A DNA stretch of 64,000 nt from the NCBI GenBank assembly GCA_963971535.1, contig OZ020592.1, positions 57,980,373-58,044,372 on the forward strand, given 5' to 3'. The translations under genes and the position numbers were made by a program. The stretch comes from Notolepis coatsorum (lineage: Eukaryota; Chordata; Actinopteri; Aulopiformes; Paralepididae). The notes under the pieces were generated by a model, which saw only the letters and a program-made list of their open reading frames with translations, made no database searches and had not been told where the DNA came from. Of this stretch, positions 20,005-30,501 are shown piece after piece. The stretch's first letter is position 1, and the number at the start of each line of letters is the position of its first letter.

Positions 20005-20358
20005 CAAGGGATTCCAAACAGGAGGAGGGGAGGATGGTGTCAGGGTGTGAGGGAACCCCTTCAGGGACAAACTGCCGGGAGAGGGCATCCGGCTTAATGT
20101 TCTTGGAGCCTGGCCTGTAGGTCAAGGTGAAATTGAACCAGGCAAAGAACAGCGCCCAGCGGGCCTGGCGGGAGTTCAGGCACTTGGCCGTCTGGATGTA
20201 GGCGAGGTTCTTATGGTCCGTCCAGACCAGGAAGGGGATCTCAGAACCCTCCAGCCAGTGCCTCCATTCCTCCAAGGCCAGCTTGACTGCCAGGAGCTCC
20301 AGGTTCCCAATATCATAGTTGACCTCTGCCGGGGTCAGGCGGCGAGAGAAGAAGACTT
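20005..20358 (-). mobile_element. Ty3/gypsy RNase H fragment, copy of 25044-25383
   Basis: About 350 bp nearly identical to part of the Sushi-like element at 23-27 kb. On the minus strand it encodes the end of the RNase H domain: [37 protein letters not shown] and KPDALSRQF. It has no LTR and no target duplication. Its left edge joins SINE sequence and its right edge joins a LINE tail, so it is an internal piece moved by recombination or a template switch. Confidence 0.88.
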
Positions 20359-20364
20359 TTCAAT

Positions 20365-20640
20365 CAATCAATCAATGGGTACAGTACAGTACAGCTCAAT
20401 ACACAATTGTTAAGGGGATGCAGACCAGAGAAAGACTTTTGTCTTGTTTACATCAGGGTCCCCCATTTTCAATTCATCATATGACATACATGACATACAG
20501 ATAGACAGTACTGCTACATCTATACATTTATGACATACCAGATCTACAAATACAGTACTGTTTGTGATACAAAAAGGGTCTAAAAAAGAGAGTACATACA
20601 TTTGAGGGGGAAGAAACTGTACATTGGAGGAGGTTGGGTA
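20365..20640 (-). mobile_element. CR1-type LINE 3' end with an anomalous tail junction
   Basis: The body from 20382 is the minus-strand 3' UTR, as at 11791-12066. The tail in front of it reads TTTTCAATCAATCAATCAAT, the plus-strand form, where a minus-strand copy should show (ATTG)n and CTTTATTAACAGATTG. Tail and body are thus in opposite orientations. Confidence 0.7.
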
Positions 20641-20706
20641 GGTGGGATGGGGAAACTGTACATTGGAGGAGGTTGGGGGGGGGGCTGGCATGTGGTAAAC
20701 ATGTTT

Positions 20707-21188
20707 TTTTTTTTTGATCCACTTTTTCTCCATTTTCTATATTTTCTCCCATCCCAATTTCGTATCATCCAATTCAACCCTCCCCTGTCACGAACGCTGT
20801 TTCTTGCCTCCCACAAGCCGGCTGCAGTGAGGACTAAGTCATACATAGCACAAGTCCCCTCCGGTACTTGAGGTAACAGCAGTCGCATCTTTTCACCTGC
20901 GCAGCTCGACCTCTCAGTGTCGAGGAGTAACGCGTGGGAGGCTCACGCTGCCCCCGACACTTCCTGATTCTACTGCGCAGGCGCACCAACCGACTTGTAG
21001 GAGTCGCTTGTTCACAACGTTCGATCCCCACCCTTCAGTTTTCCCACCCCGTAATACGGCCAATGTGTATTACTGCGGACGACCAGCCAAACTGAAAAAC
21101 AATGTGGAGAGCTGGATTCGAACACGCGAATCCTAGCGTCTCCACACTGGTGGCGAGTGCCTTAGACCACTACGCCACCTAGCCGCCT
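20707..21188 (-). mobile_element. Long tRNA-derived SINE (482 bp) with 19-bp target duplication
   Basis: The minus-strand head GGCGGCTAGGTGGCGTAGTG (A box) and GTGTTCGAATCC (B box) leads to a body of about 330 bp and a poly-A-type tail. The flanks GCATGTGGTAAACATGTTT at 20688-20706 and 21189-21207 match over 19 bp. The same family occurs intact at 61110-61604, as a relative at 44300-44770, and as a head at 50051-50190. It lies just downstream of the RING exon, in its presumed intron. Confidence 0.92.
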
Positions 21189-21252
21189 GCATGTGGTAAA
21201 CATGTTTATCTTTTAATTTAGTTTTGAATGACCAATTGAAGCTCTGACATAC

Positions 21253-21505
21253 CTGCGGTGCAGCGAGGGCGAGAGGTCCAGACGCGGACGACCGTGTTGC
21301 GTTCCCCTCAAAGGGCAGCGTCTTGTACGAGGTGTTGCACTGCCAGCCGCCACTCGGGACAATAATACGGCCCGGTCGTGGAGTCACTCCACAAGTCTCC
21401 AATACAGCGCTTGCAGAAACGATGCTTGCACTTCAACGTGATCGGGTCCCGATATGCATAGCTACACAAAGGACACGCGGCAGGGGTGTCCAAAAATGCC
21501 CCCAT
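21253..21505 (-). pseudogene. RING-finger (C3HC4) first exon, damaged
   Basis: Candidate E3 ubiquitin-ligase exon on the minus strand, with ATG at 21505-21503. The RING ligands are C11, C14, C26, H28, C31, C34 and C49, with spacing C-x2-C-x11-C-x-H-x2-C-x2-C-x14-C-x2. The eighth ligand is Trp (CPEW) instead of Cys. The frame then stops after 65 residues (AVQHLVQDAAL). The alternative frame reads YKTLPFEGNATRSS, then ASGPLALAAPQ, and ends exactly at a donor, CAG/GTATGT. A substitution and a frameshift near 21350 therefore appear to have broken the gene, unless the assembly is wrong. An array of CCAAT and CACGTG boxes lies 40-280 bp upstream. The subfamily (TRIM or other) cannot be told from one exon. 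Confidence 0.6.
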
Positions 21506-21544
21506 TTTGTTTACAAACTTTACATCTGTTAGTGTTCACTTCCG

Positions 21545-21790
21545 TGTTTTGGTTAGCCCAAATCACGTGACCCAAATCAGCCAATGGAAGCGAGCGGCCG
21601 GACCTCAGCCATTGGGTGGGACGGTCACGTGACCCAAATCACGTGACCCAAATCAGCCAATGGAAGCGAGGGGTCTCCGCCCGCCGGACCTCAGCCATTG
21701 GGTGGGACGGTCATGTGACCCAAATCACGTGACCCAAATCAGCCAATGGAAGCGAGGGGTCTGTAACCGCCGGGGTCTCTAACCGCCGGG
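21545..21790 (-). promoter_or_regulatory. Promoter-like array of CCAAT and CACGTG modules upstream of the RING exon
   Basis: Three tandem copies of a roughly 75-90 bp unit containing CACGTGACCCAAATCAGCCA, CCAATGGAAGCGAG, GGACCTCAGCCATTGGGTGG and GACGGTCACGTGACC. CACGTG is the E-box for USF/MITF/MYC-type factors and CCAAT is the NF-Y site; their regular spacing suggests regulatory use. Two GGTTTGAGGCCCCGGCGGTT-like strings follow. One matching unit lies reversed at 6870-6970. Confidence 0.5.
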
Positions 21791-22230
21791 GCCTCAAACC
21801 GCCGCTACTGTGGTGGTTCTGGGGTTCTGCAGCTGGATACTATTGGAGCAAGTGAATGTCTTTATTAGAACAAAACTGCCATTTTAACAAACATAATATT
21901 ATTATAAAGGAGAATAATGGGACGAAAAGTGGAAAAATGCAATGCTGAGGTCAATGACCCCTCAAGGTCACCAGAGGTCAGTCTGAAAGTGTTTCCACGT
22001 CTGAAATCAAACCTTGGTGTATGTAGATGATATGCTGAAAGTTTCATGCTTCTTTCATAAAATGCACAATTAGTTTGCTTAAACGCCCCACTATAGGCAA
22101 TACAAAATTGTAATCGGAATATATACTATGAATAAGAGTAAAGGTAAACAGTATACACAAGGTGCAGTATACACAAGGTACCCTAACTGGCATGATATAC
22201 GTCATATGTTATATAAACAGGCAACCTTGT
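21791..22230. other. No recognisable gene
   Basis: AT-rich sequence with no supported frame. A short local duplication (ACACAAGGTNC, twice) lies at about 22155-22180. Confidence 0.4.
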
Positions 22231-22235
22231 AATTA

Positions 22236-23110
22236 TGATTACCCATTACAAAAGGTGTTCCACAAGGATCGATCCTAGGCCCCGTTTTATTTACTATTTA
22301 TATGAATGATATTATTTTGTCCTTGAAGGGCTGCAAAACCATTTATATGCGGAGGACACAATTATCTACTGTACTGCGGATTCTGTACAAATAGCTACTG
22401 ACAATCTACAACATTAATTTAATGCTCTGCTAGATGAGCTTATAGGCCTTAAGCTTCTACTAAATGCAAGCAAAACTAAATTCATGGTGTTCTCTCGGGC
22501 CAGAAATATTGATCACAACAGTTTGCTTATATCGACTAGAAATGGGTGTGACATAGAAAGGGTAACTGAATATAAATATCTTGGAATCTGGCTTGATCAT
22601 TTTTGTTTAAATATCATATAGACAACCTTGCCAGTAAATTGAGGCAAATTATTATTTTCCTGTACATGAATAGATCTAGTTTCCCAATGATGTGTAGAAA
22701 GAGGGTTATTGAAGCAGTCTTTTTATCTGTCTTGGACTATGGAGACGTGATTTACAGAAATGCTGGACCTTCGACTCTTAAACCACTAGATTCTGCTTAT
22801 CATTCTGCTCGTAGATTTATCACTGGTGACAGATATGATACACACCACTGCATATTATATGAGAAAGTGGGTTGGTATTCTCTGGCAGATAGGCAAAATA
22901 AACACTGGTATTTATTCATCCTTAAGGGTATGGCCATTAATGGGAAATTACCTCCTTATCTCACATGACTACTAGTTTGGAACTCTAGAACCTATATGAC
23001 ACGCTCAAATGTTTGGCTTACACTGGAGGTTCCCCATAATGACCCAACTTGGAAATTCAGCCTTTCATTATAGTTCCCCCACTACATGGAACTCTCTTCA
23101 GAGATAAAAC
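22236..23110 (+). pseudogene. Degenerate jockey-type LINE reverse transcriptase
   Basis: GVPQGSILGPVLFTIYMND at about 22252 is the classic motif before the catalytic site. The following YADD region is shifted out of frame (ATTTATATGCGGAGGACACA). Later motifs LLLNASKTKFMVFS, VTEYKYLGIWLDH, IEAVFLSVLDYGDVIY and GDRYDTHHCILYEKVGW appear in different frames with stops between them. It is an old, inactive copy of a lineage distinct from the Rex1/L2 copies. Confidence 0.75.
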
Positions 23111-23131
23111 AATAAAACTATCTATAACGCA

Positions 23132-23617
23132 TGTTAGGGCAGCAGTGGCGGAGCCCTATAGCAGAACACAGGAGGAGAGAGAATGGAGCATTTTAGGTTG
23201 GTTTTAATGTAGGCACCAAGCAGACAGGTATGCAAGTACAGGAATGTGCAAATAGGCGCGAGCAGGTGCACTCCTCATGCAGCACAGGAGCGTCCAGGTG
23301 GGTGGTGTCTCGGGAGACGGCGTAGCTCGGGAGCGGTGGTCCTGGGCACAGGGGAGAACAAAGATTAGGACAAGACAGGCAACAAGGAAGGAGTAGCAAG
23401 GCTAGTGTGTGTCGTACGTACCTAGGTTGTTAGGCTAACACTGCGACGAGGGAGAACAGGATCCGTGGGCTGATGTAGGGGTTGTTGATGAGGGAATCCC
23501 TCACAGCCGCGCTGATTGATGTCCCTCTGGCAGCGTGGGAATGCTGGGGTCGGATGCTGCCCATATAAGGGTGTGGAAGGAGGAGGGGTGAGGAAGGCTC
23601 TCGCCGTGATTATGACA
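23132..23617 (-). repeat. 3' LTR of the Sushi-like element (486 bp)
   Basis: On the minus strand it begins TGTCATAATCACGGCGAG and ends in TGCCCTAACA. It is very close to the LTR at 36175-36645. The main difference is about 15 extra bases near 23245 (ATGTGCAAATAGGCG), plus scattered substitutions. Confidence 0.92.
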
Positions 23618-23620
23618 GGA

Positions 23621-24960
23621 CTCCCCCCTCTACGGGCGCCTCCTGGCGACCCTCCAGGCTTGCCAGGGTTGGCCCGATGGAAGTCCCGGATGAGGTCAGG
23701 ACACAGGACCATCTGGCGGGAGACCCAGCTGCGCTCCTCCAGGGCCGTAGCCCTCCCAGTCCACCAGGTACTGGTAGCCGCGACCGCGATGACGCACGTC
23801 CAGTAACTGCCGGACGGTGTAGGCAGGATGGTCGTCAATGATCAGCGGAGGGGGAGGTTCCGGAGCTGGAGGGGACAGAGGACTGGAGACCACCAGCTTC
23901 AACTGGGACACATGGAAAGAGGGATGAATACGCATATGGGATGGCAGCTTGAGTCTGACGACTGAGGGGTTAATGACAGACAGAATTTCGTAGGGACCAA
24001 CAAAACGGGGGGTGAGTTTCCGGGAAACAGATTTTAGAGGCAGGTCCCGAGACGAGAGCCAAACCATCTGACCTGGTTGATAGTCGGGGGCCGGGGTCCG
24101 GTGGCTGTCGGCAAAGCGGCGATTCTGGTCAGCGGAGCGGAGCAGCGCAGCCCTGGTGTCCTCCCATATCCTCCTGCAGCGGTGAAGGTGCGCCTGCACC
24201 GAGGGGACTGATATCTCCTCCTCCTGGGTAGGGAACAGTGGAGACTGGTAGCCCAGAGAAGACTCAAAGGGAGACTGACCTGTGGCAGCGGAGGACAAGG
24301 AGCTGTGGGCGTACTCGATCCATGGCAGGAAGGCGCTCCAGCCAGAGGGGTCCCGGGTCGTGACGCAGCGGAGGGCGGACCCCAGGTCCTGGTTGGCCCG
24401 CTCCGACTGGCCATTGGTCTGCGGGTGGTATCCGGAGGAGAGGCTGACCGTGGCCCCCAGGGCTCGGCAGAAGGCCTTCCAGACCTGGGAGATGAACTGA
24501 GGCCCTCTGTCGGAGACGATGTCCACCGGGATCCCGTGGAGGCGGAAGACGTGGAGCACCATCAGGTCCGCAGTCTCTGAAGCAGAGGGAAGTTTGGGGA
24601 GAGCAACAAAGTGAACGGCCTTCGAGAACCGATCGACAATGATGAGAATGACTGTGTTACCGTGTGAGGGAGGCAGACCGGTGACGAAGTCCAGGGGGCG
24701 ACGTGTGACCAGGGCCGGCCAGGGACAGGCAGCGGACAGAGGAGCCCGGCAGGTGGTCGGTGGGAAGCCTTCCCACGAGCACAGAAGGTGCAGGAAATGG
24801 CGAAGGCGCGGGTGTCCTCCCTCATGGAGACCCACCAGAAGTGCCGCTTCAGCAGGGACAGGGTACGGTCGACCCCAGGGTGACAGGCGAACCGGGAGGC
24901 GTGGATCCACTGTGACTGGAGCACCTGGGAGCAGACAAGGTCGAGGACAAAAAGTCGGTT
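23621..24960 (-). pseudogene. Sushi-like integrase with chromodomain, frameshifted
   Basis: The zinc-binding domain is seen as [20 protein letters not shown] followed by CTFCARGK, in the frame that ends at 24562. The catalytic core continues in another frame: [34 protein letters not shown] (second Asp) and [16 protein letters not shown] (catalytic Glu). The C-terminal part gives [19 protein letters not shown] and [10 protein letters not shown], then the chromodomain start [20 protein letters not shown] with DWEGYGP. The frame is lost just before the core, near 24740, and again inside the chromodomain, near 23745. A chromodomain marks the chromovirus branch of Ty3/gypsy. Confidence 0.88.
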
Positions 24961-26628
24961 AGGAGGGCTGTTACCTGGATCAGGCTGGGCGCACTGGGCC
25001 TCTCGGACGACGGACTGGATCTCCCAGGTGGCGGAAGCCACCAAACAGGAGGAGGGGAGGATGGTGTCAGGGTGTGAGGGAACCCCTTCAGGGACAAACT
25101 GCCGGGAGAGGGCATCCGGCTTAATGTTCTTGGAGCCTGGCCTGTAGGTCAAGGTGAAATTGAACCAGGCAAAGAACAGCACCCAGCGGGCCTGGCGGGA
25201 GTTCAGGCACTTGGCCGTCTGGATGTAGGCGAGGTTCTTATGGTCCGTCCAGACCAGGAAGGGGATCTCTGAACCCTCCAGCCAGTGCCTCCATTCCTCC
25301 AAGGCCAGCTTGACTGCCAGGAGCTCCAGGTTCCCAATATCATAGTTGACCTCTGCCGGGGTCAGGCGGCGAGAGAAGAAGGCGCAGGGGTGTAGTCTCT
25401 GGTCGAGAGCGGAGCGCTGGGAGAGGACCGCCCCCACCCCGGTACTCGAGGCGTCCACCTCCACCACAAACTGGCGGGACGTGTCCGGCTGGACGAGGAT
25501 GGGCGCGGAGGTGAAGCACCTACGCAGCTCGGAGAAGGCGGAGTCTACCTTACGTCCACCAGACGAAGGGCACGGAGGGCAAAGTGAGTTGGGTGAGGGG
25601 TGCAGCCACCCGGCTGTAGTCCCTGATGAAACGCAGATAGAAGTTAGCAAATCCCAGGAAGCGTTGGAGCTGTTTGACGTTGGTGGGTCTGGGCCAGTCC
25701 GACACTGCCTTGATTTTATCGGGGTCCGCCCGGATTTGGCCGCCCTCTATTATGTAGCCGAGGAACCCGATGGAGGAGACGTGGAACTCACACTTCTCCG
25801 CCTTGACGAACAACTTGTTCTCCAGCAGGCGTTGGAGGACCCGGCGGACATGCTGGACGTGCTCTTCCATAGAGCGGGAAAAAATCAGAATGTCATCCAA
25901 ATAAACAAAAACAGAGTAGTTAAGGACATCACAGAGAACGTCTTTGACAAGGGCCTGGAAGACAGCAGGTGCATTGGTCAGCCCAAAGGGCATTACCTTG
26001 TACTCGAAGTGACGAGCGGTGTCTTAAAGGCTGTCTTCCATTCGTCCCCCTCCTGGACACGGGCGAGGTGATAGGCATTCCTGAGGTCCAGCTTTGTAAA
26101 AATGGTGGCACCTTGCAGGGGTTCAAAAGCAGAGTTAATCAACGGCAGGGGGTACTTATTCTTAACCGTGATGTTGTTGAGGCCACGGTAGTCAATACAG
26201 GGGCGAAGGGAACCATCCTTCTTGAAAACGAAAAAGAAACCAGCGCCGACAGGAGAGGAGGAGGGGGTGATAATGCCCGAGGCCAGGGACTCGTGGACGT
26301 ATTTCTCTATGGACTCCGTCTCCGGGCGTGAGAGATTGAACAGGCGACTAGCGGGGAGCGGGGCTCCCGGGAGCAGGTCAATGGCACAGTCGTACAGGCA
26401 ATGGGGTGGCAAGGAGAGATCATGCTGTTTACTAAAAACAGCCTCTAGATCATGATAAATTGGAGGGATAGTGGAAAGGTCAATGGGTTTGTTGGGAACG
26501 TGAGAACCAGCGACCTCCAGTGGTGGCCGAGCAGACTGTAGGCAGGTAGCGTGGCAGTGAGCGCTCCAGCTCACGACCGAACCAGTTGGCCAGTTTATCA
26601 CTGGGTTGTGTAACTTCAACCAGGGCAT
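24961..26628 (-). pseudogene. Sushi-like reverse transcriptase and RNase H, frameshifted
   Basis: N-terminal RT motifs lie in the frame 26628-25993: IIPSS-type entry ([17 protein letters not shown]), [23 protein letters not shown] and [14 protein letters not shown] with the first Asp. A one-base loss near 26020 moves the frame. The next frame (25993-25550) carries [16 protein letters not shown], then YLDDILIFS with the catalytic Asp pair, and [12 protein letters not shown] further break near 25555 leads to the RNase H frame: [34 protein letters not shown] and [11 protein letters not shown]. At least two lesions separate the pieces. A 350-bp piece of this RNase H is copied at 20005-20358. Confidence 0.9.
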
Positions 26629-27329
26629 GCCGAGTACAATAGGATTATGGGGGGAAGTGGTGACATGAAAACGAATAACCTCATTGTGATTCCCTCAGAG
26701 CAGCAGGCGGAGTGGCTTGGTGTGGTGAGTTATCCGTGAGAGTAGCCTCCCATTTAGACCGTGGGCATCGCAGGGGATAGGCAACGTGTCGGTAGCTATG
26801 CGGAAGCGGGACACGACGCCAGTGTCAATGAGGTTTTCGTCAGCGTCTGAATCAACCAGCGCGGACAGGGGAAGGGACTGGCCATTCCAACACAGCGTGG
26901 CACTGAATTGCATATTGGGACCGGAGCTGGGTACATAATTTAGGCTCGAACATGTGCCCAGCATTACTGTCGAGCCCCGCCCTTTTGGCGAAGCGGACAT
27001 GAATCGAGGAAGTGACCGAGCTGACCACAGTAAATACATGCCCCCGTTTTGAGCCTGTGGAGGCGTTCGTTGGGATGAAGGTGAGACCGGTCAAGTTCCA
27101 TTGGCTCAGAGGGGTTGTGCTCGATGCGCAGCGCGCCTGGGGGGGAGGAGAGCGAGATGAATTGGACAACGGAGGGCGGGTGCCGCTAGCCTTTTCACGG
27201 CGGCGCTCGCAAAGACGCATGTCCAGTTCTCTGGCTAAATCAATTAGCTCGTCCAGGGAGTTCGGTCTTTCTTTGGACGCCAACTCGTCTTTTAGAACGT
27301 CGCTGAGGCCTTGACGGAATGCCCCTCTT
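26629..27329 (-). pseudogene. Sushi-like gag 3' part and protease
   Basis: Gag resumes at the LINE boundary with GAFRQGLSDVLKDELASKER, then SLDELIDLARELDMRLCERR, the usual end of the capsid-like domain before a nucleic-acid-binding tail. In an overlapping frame (27039-26695) the protease reads NMQFSATLCWNGQSLPLSAL and VDSDADENLIDTG. The active-site Asp-Ser-Gly is changed to Asp-Ser-Asp here, which would inactivate it. Confidence 0.8.
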
Positions 27330-29584
27330 TTTTTTCTTTTCTTTTATTATTTGAACATTTCGTTTTTACAGGCGGTCCCACATGGGCCAAAAGAAAAGAA
27401 AAATAAAATAAGGCCCTCCCTCCCTCCCTCCCCCCACCCCTATACCGGACAAAATCATTCTACAATATCTTAGATCGTTTATTAATCATTGTTTTTCCTT
27501 TTAGCTTTTAAATCACCCGACAGCAGTCACATATCTCTTGCATTCTGCAGATAGAGAAGAAGAAAAGTAAGAACATAATAGAAAAAATAAACAATAACAA
27601 GCTGAGAGACCAGGGAGGCCAGTCAGATCGCCTCCGTCACATTATCCGCTTCCATACCCTCAAAGAAAGTTAGGAAAGGATCCCAAATATTGTGGAATTT
27701 TTCTGTACAACTGCTGATAGTATACCTGATCTTCTCCAGTTTAATATGATACATGACCTCTCTCATCCAGTGGCCGTAGACAGGTGAACCCGGGTCCTTC
27801 CATTTGAACAGTATCAGCCTTCTGGCCAAAAGTGAGCAGAAGGCCAGCATTCTAGATTCCCACCATCTAAAGTGGATGTCCGCTGGGGCCACTCCGAATA
27901 ATGCGATATATGGTGATGGCTCCACTTCCTTTCCAAATATCTTAGAGAAGGTGTCAAAGATGGTCTGCCAGTAGGTGTGCAACTTTGGGCACGTCCAGAA
28001 CATGTGGAGCAGAGTGGCTGGAGCCTGTCTACAGCGGTCGCATAGAGGGTCTATGTCGGGATATATCTTAGAGAGTCTTATTGGTCTTATATCTTTAGAC
28101 CAATGCAGTCGGTGTACAATTTTAAATTGGATAACCGCATGTTTAAGGCAAATGGAAGAGGAGAAAATCCCCTGTATTATCTTGTCCCCTTGACCTCTGT
28201 GATTGGTTCACCTAAGTCAGTCTCCCATCTGCCCCTGAGGAGGTCTAAAGGTGTCGAGTTGCTTTTATTAAGTAGTTCATAAATTAAGCTTATAGCCTGT
28301 TTCTGGATCAGTTTACAGTTCAAGATTGAGTCTAAAAGGGAGGCTGGAGGACACACTGGGTAGCAGTCCGAGTTCGAAGTTACGAAGCTCCGGAGTTGCA
28401 AGTATCTATAGAAGTGTGACCTAGGGATCTTGTATTTCTGTACTAGCTGATCAAAGGAGGCAAAGTTGCCGTCTATATAGAGGTCAGACAGCGTAATCAC
28501 TCCACTCCCAGCCCAACCGTCAAAGGCCTTATCCATCGTTGATGGGACAAACATGTGATTTCTTGTGATCGGAGCAGCCAGTGATAGTTCCCTGAGGGAG
28601 AAGGTTCTTCTAAATTGGTTCCAAACTTTTATCGAGTGGATGACAACTGGGTTCGAGGTAAAGCTAGATATGGGCTGTGTGAACGGGAGCTTAGCACATA
28701 ACAAGGCAGATAGGGAGGTGGATTTAACCAACGCACTCTCCAGTACTGTCCACCAGGGGGCTGTGTCCTCTCCCCTTACCCAGTATAATAATGATCTTAT
28801 GTTTGCTGCCCAGTAGTAGTAAATAAAGTTTGGAAGCGCCATCCCACCCATTACGCGGGGTCTCTGCAGCATAGATCTTTTGATCCGGGGCGGTTTTTTG
28901 TTCCAGATAAAGGAAGATATCTGGTTGTTTATCTTGGAGAAGAATGTTTTGGTCAGAAAGACTGGAAGGCTCTGAAATACATATAGAAATTTCGGCAATA
29001 CATTCATCTTTATTGTGTTGATTCTCCCACCCAGGGATAGCGACAGGGGGTCCCAACGTTCAATATCTCTCGCCAGGTTGGACAGTAAGGGTTGATAGTT
29101 AGCCATATATAGGTCCTTATGTTCATGCGTGATCCATATCCCGAGGTACTTGAACTTTTTAGGGCTAATTTTAAACGGGAATGTGCTCAGAGGTATCCGA
29201 TCCGCAGAGGTGCCGACGGGCATCAGTTCGCTTTTTTTAATGTTGATTTTGTATCCGGATATTTTGCCGAAGTCCGCAAGTAGGGTCATCAACCGAGGAA
29301 GACTCGTTTGGGGTTGTGATATATACAACAACATGTCGTCCGCGTAGAGCGAGACTTTATGCTCCGAGCCAGCGAGCATGATCCCCTTGATATTGGTGTT
29401 CTGCCTCAGAGCCAGCGCAAGGGGCTCCATTGCAATCGCAAAAAGGAGTGGAGATAAAGGACATCCCTGTCTCGTACCCCTATGGAGTTCAAAGTAGGTG
29501 GATAGATTGTTGTTGGTGCGAACGGCAGCCATCGGAGACGTATATAGAATTTTAATCCAAGCTATGAGTTTAGGGCCAAACCCA

Positions 29585-29927
29585 CTGGAAGTGAGGCAGG
29601 ACAGTAGCATTACAGTGCCTTACAGTGTATTGCAAGGTCTGACATTGACCAAACTTGATATGCATGACCTTGGTGGGCTCTAGGTCAACTCCTGAAAAGG
29701 GGGTCAATGTCAGACTTTGCAATCAAAAGTTAGGGGGCTAATAACCCTTGCCATAATTTCAGTGCGCCCCTAACTTTTGATTGCAAGGTCTGACATTGAC
29801 CCCCTTTTCAGGAGTTGACCTAAATAGAGCCCACCAAGGTCATGCATATCAAGTTTGGTCAATGTCAGACCTTGCAATACACTGTAAGGCACTGTAAGGC
29901 TACTGTCCTGCCTCACTTCCAGTGATG
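29585..29927. repeat. Palindromic insert (arms about 150 bp) in ORF2
   Basis: The left arm 29585-29738 pairs with the right arm 29775-29927, from CACTGGAAGTGAGGCAGGAC on the outside to TTTTGATTGCAAGGTCTGAC near the middle. The outermost 25 bp of the left arm are ORF2 coding sequence (the LLSCLTSSG part), and the right arm repeats them inverted. The palindrome therefore either copied target sequence into its far end or arose by inverted duplication after insertion. Confidence 0.75.
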
Positions 29928-30501
29928 AAGCTAAGCTATGCTAACGGAGCATCTATTCCCAAAGCTAAAATGCACGCACAGAGACAAAAAAGGTATGCAT
30001 CTTCTTGTCTAACTCCAGGGAAGATGTTAAATAATCTAATTTCCCAAAATAGTGGAGTTATCCTTTAAAGGGGAACTATTTTACTATTTCTTTCACTATT
30101 TGGGCACTTTTACACAATTCCTGTGAGTTTATGGAACACCTCTGTAATTTTTAATTTTTTTTAATTCATTGTTTTGTATTTCTAATCAAGTACTCAAAAA
30201 CAGCATTTTTCTACCTCAAGATCTCGAGCCGTTTTGAGGCTGGGCTCCAACCACTGTGTGCAGCTCATCATGTACCTGATGCCACACAGCCACATTATCA
30301 TGCAGCTGTGTCTTTCTGACATCACAAATCAGCACATTTTCAGATGACTCAGTTCAGTGAGGGTGAATATTGTGAGAGGAGAATTGGAAGAATGCGCCAA
30401 TATGAGAATTAGAGACATAGATCATATTAATATAAGTCCACATAGCTAGGAAACAATGCTAAACACTGAAAAAGGCCATTTATAAGATAGTTCCCCTTTA
30501 A
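29928..30501. mobile_element. TTAA-flanked MITEs inside LINE ORF2
   Basis: 30069-30497 has inverted ends AGGGGAACTAT / ATAGTTCCCCT and is flanked by TTAA on both sides. The preceding 140 bp (GCTAAGCTATGCTAAC, ATCTTCTTGTCTAACTC, TTTCCCAAAATAGTGGAGTT) match the right end of another common teleost MITE that also ends at TTAA. TTAA targets are typical of Kolobok and piggyBac elements; which one applies is not shown by the sequence. Confidence 0.7.

Noticed and set aside
24282-24962. Plus-strand frames opposite the integrase
   Set aside because: Shadows of the minus-strand integrase and RNase H coding sequence, without independent motifs.
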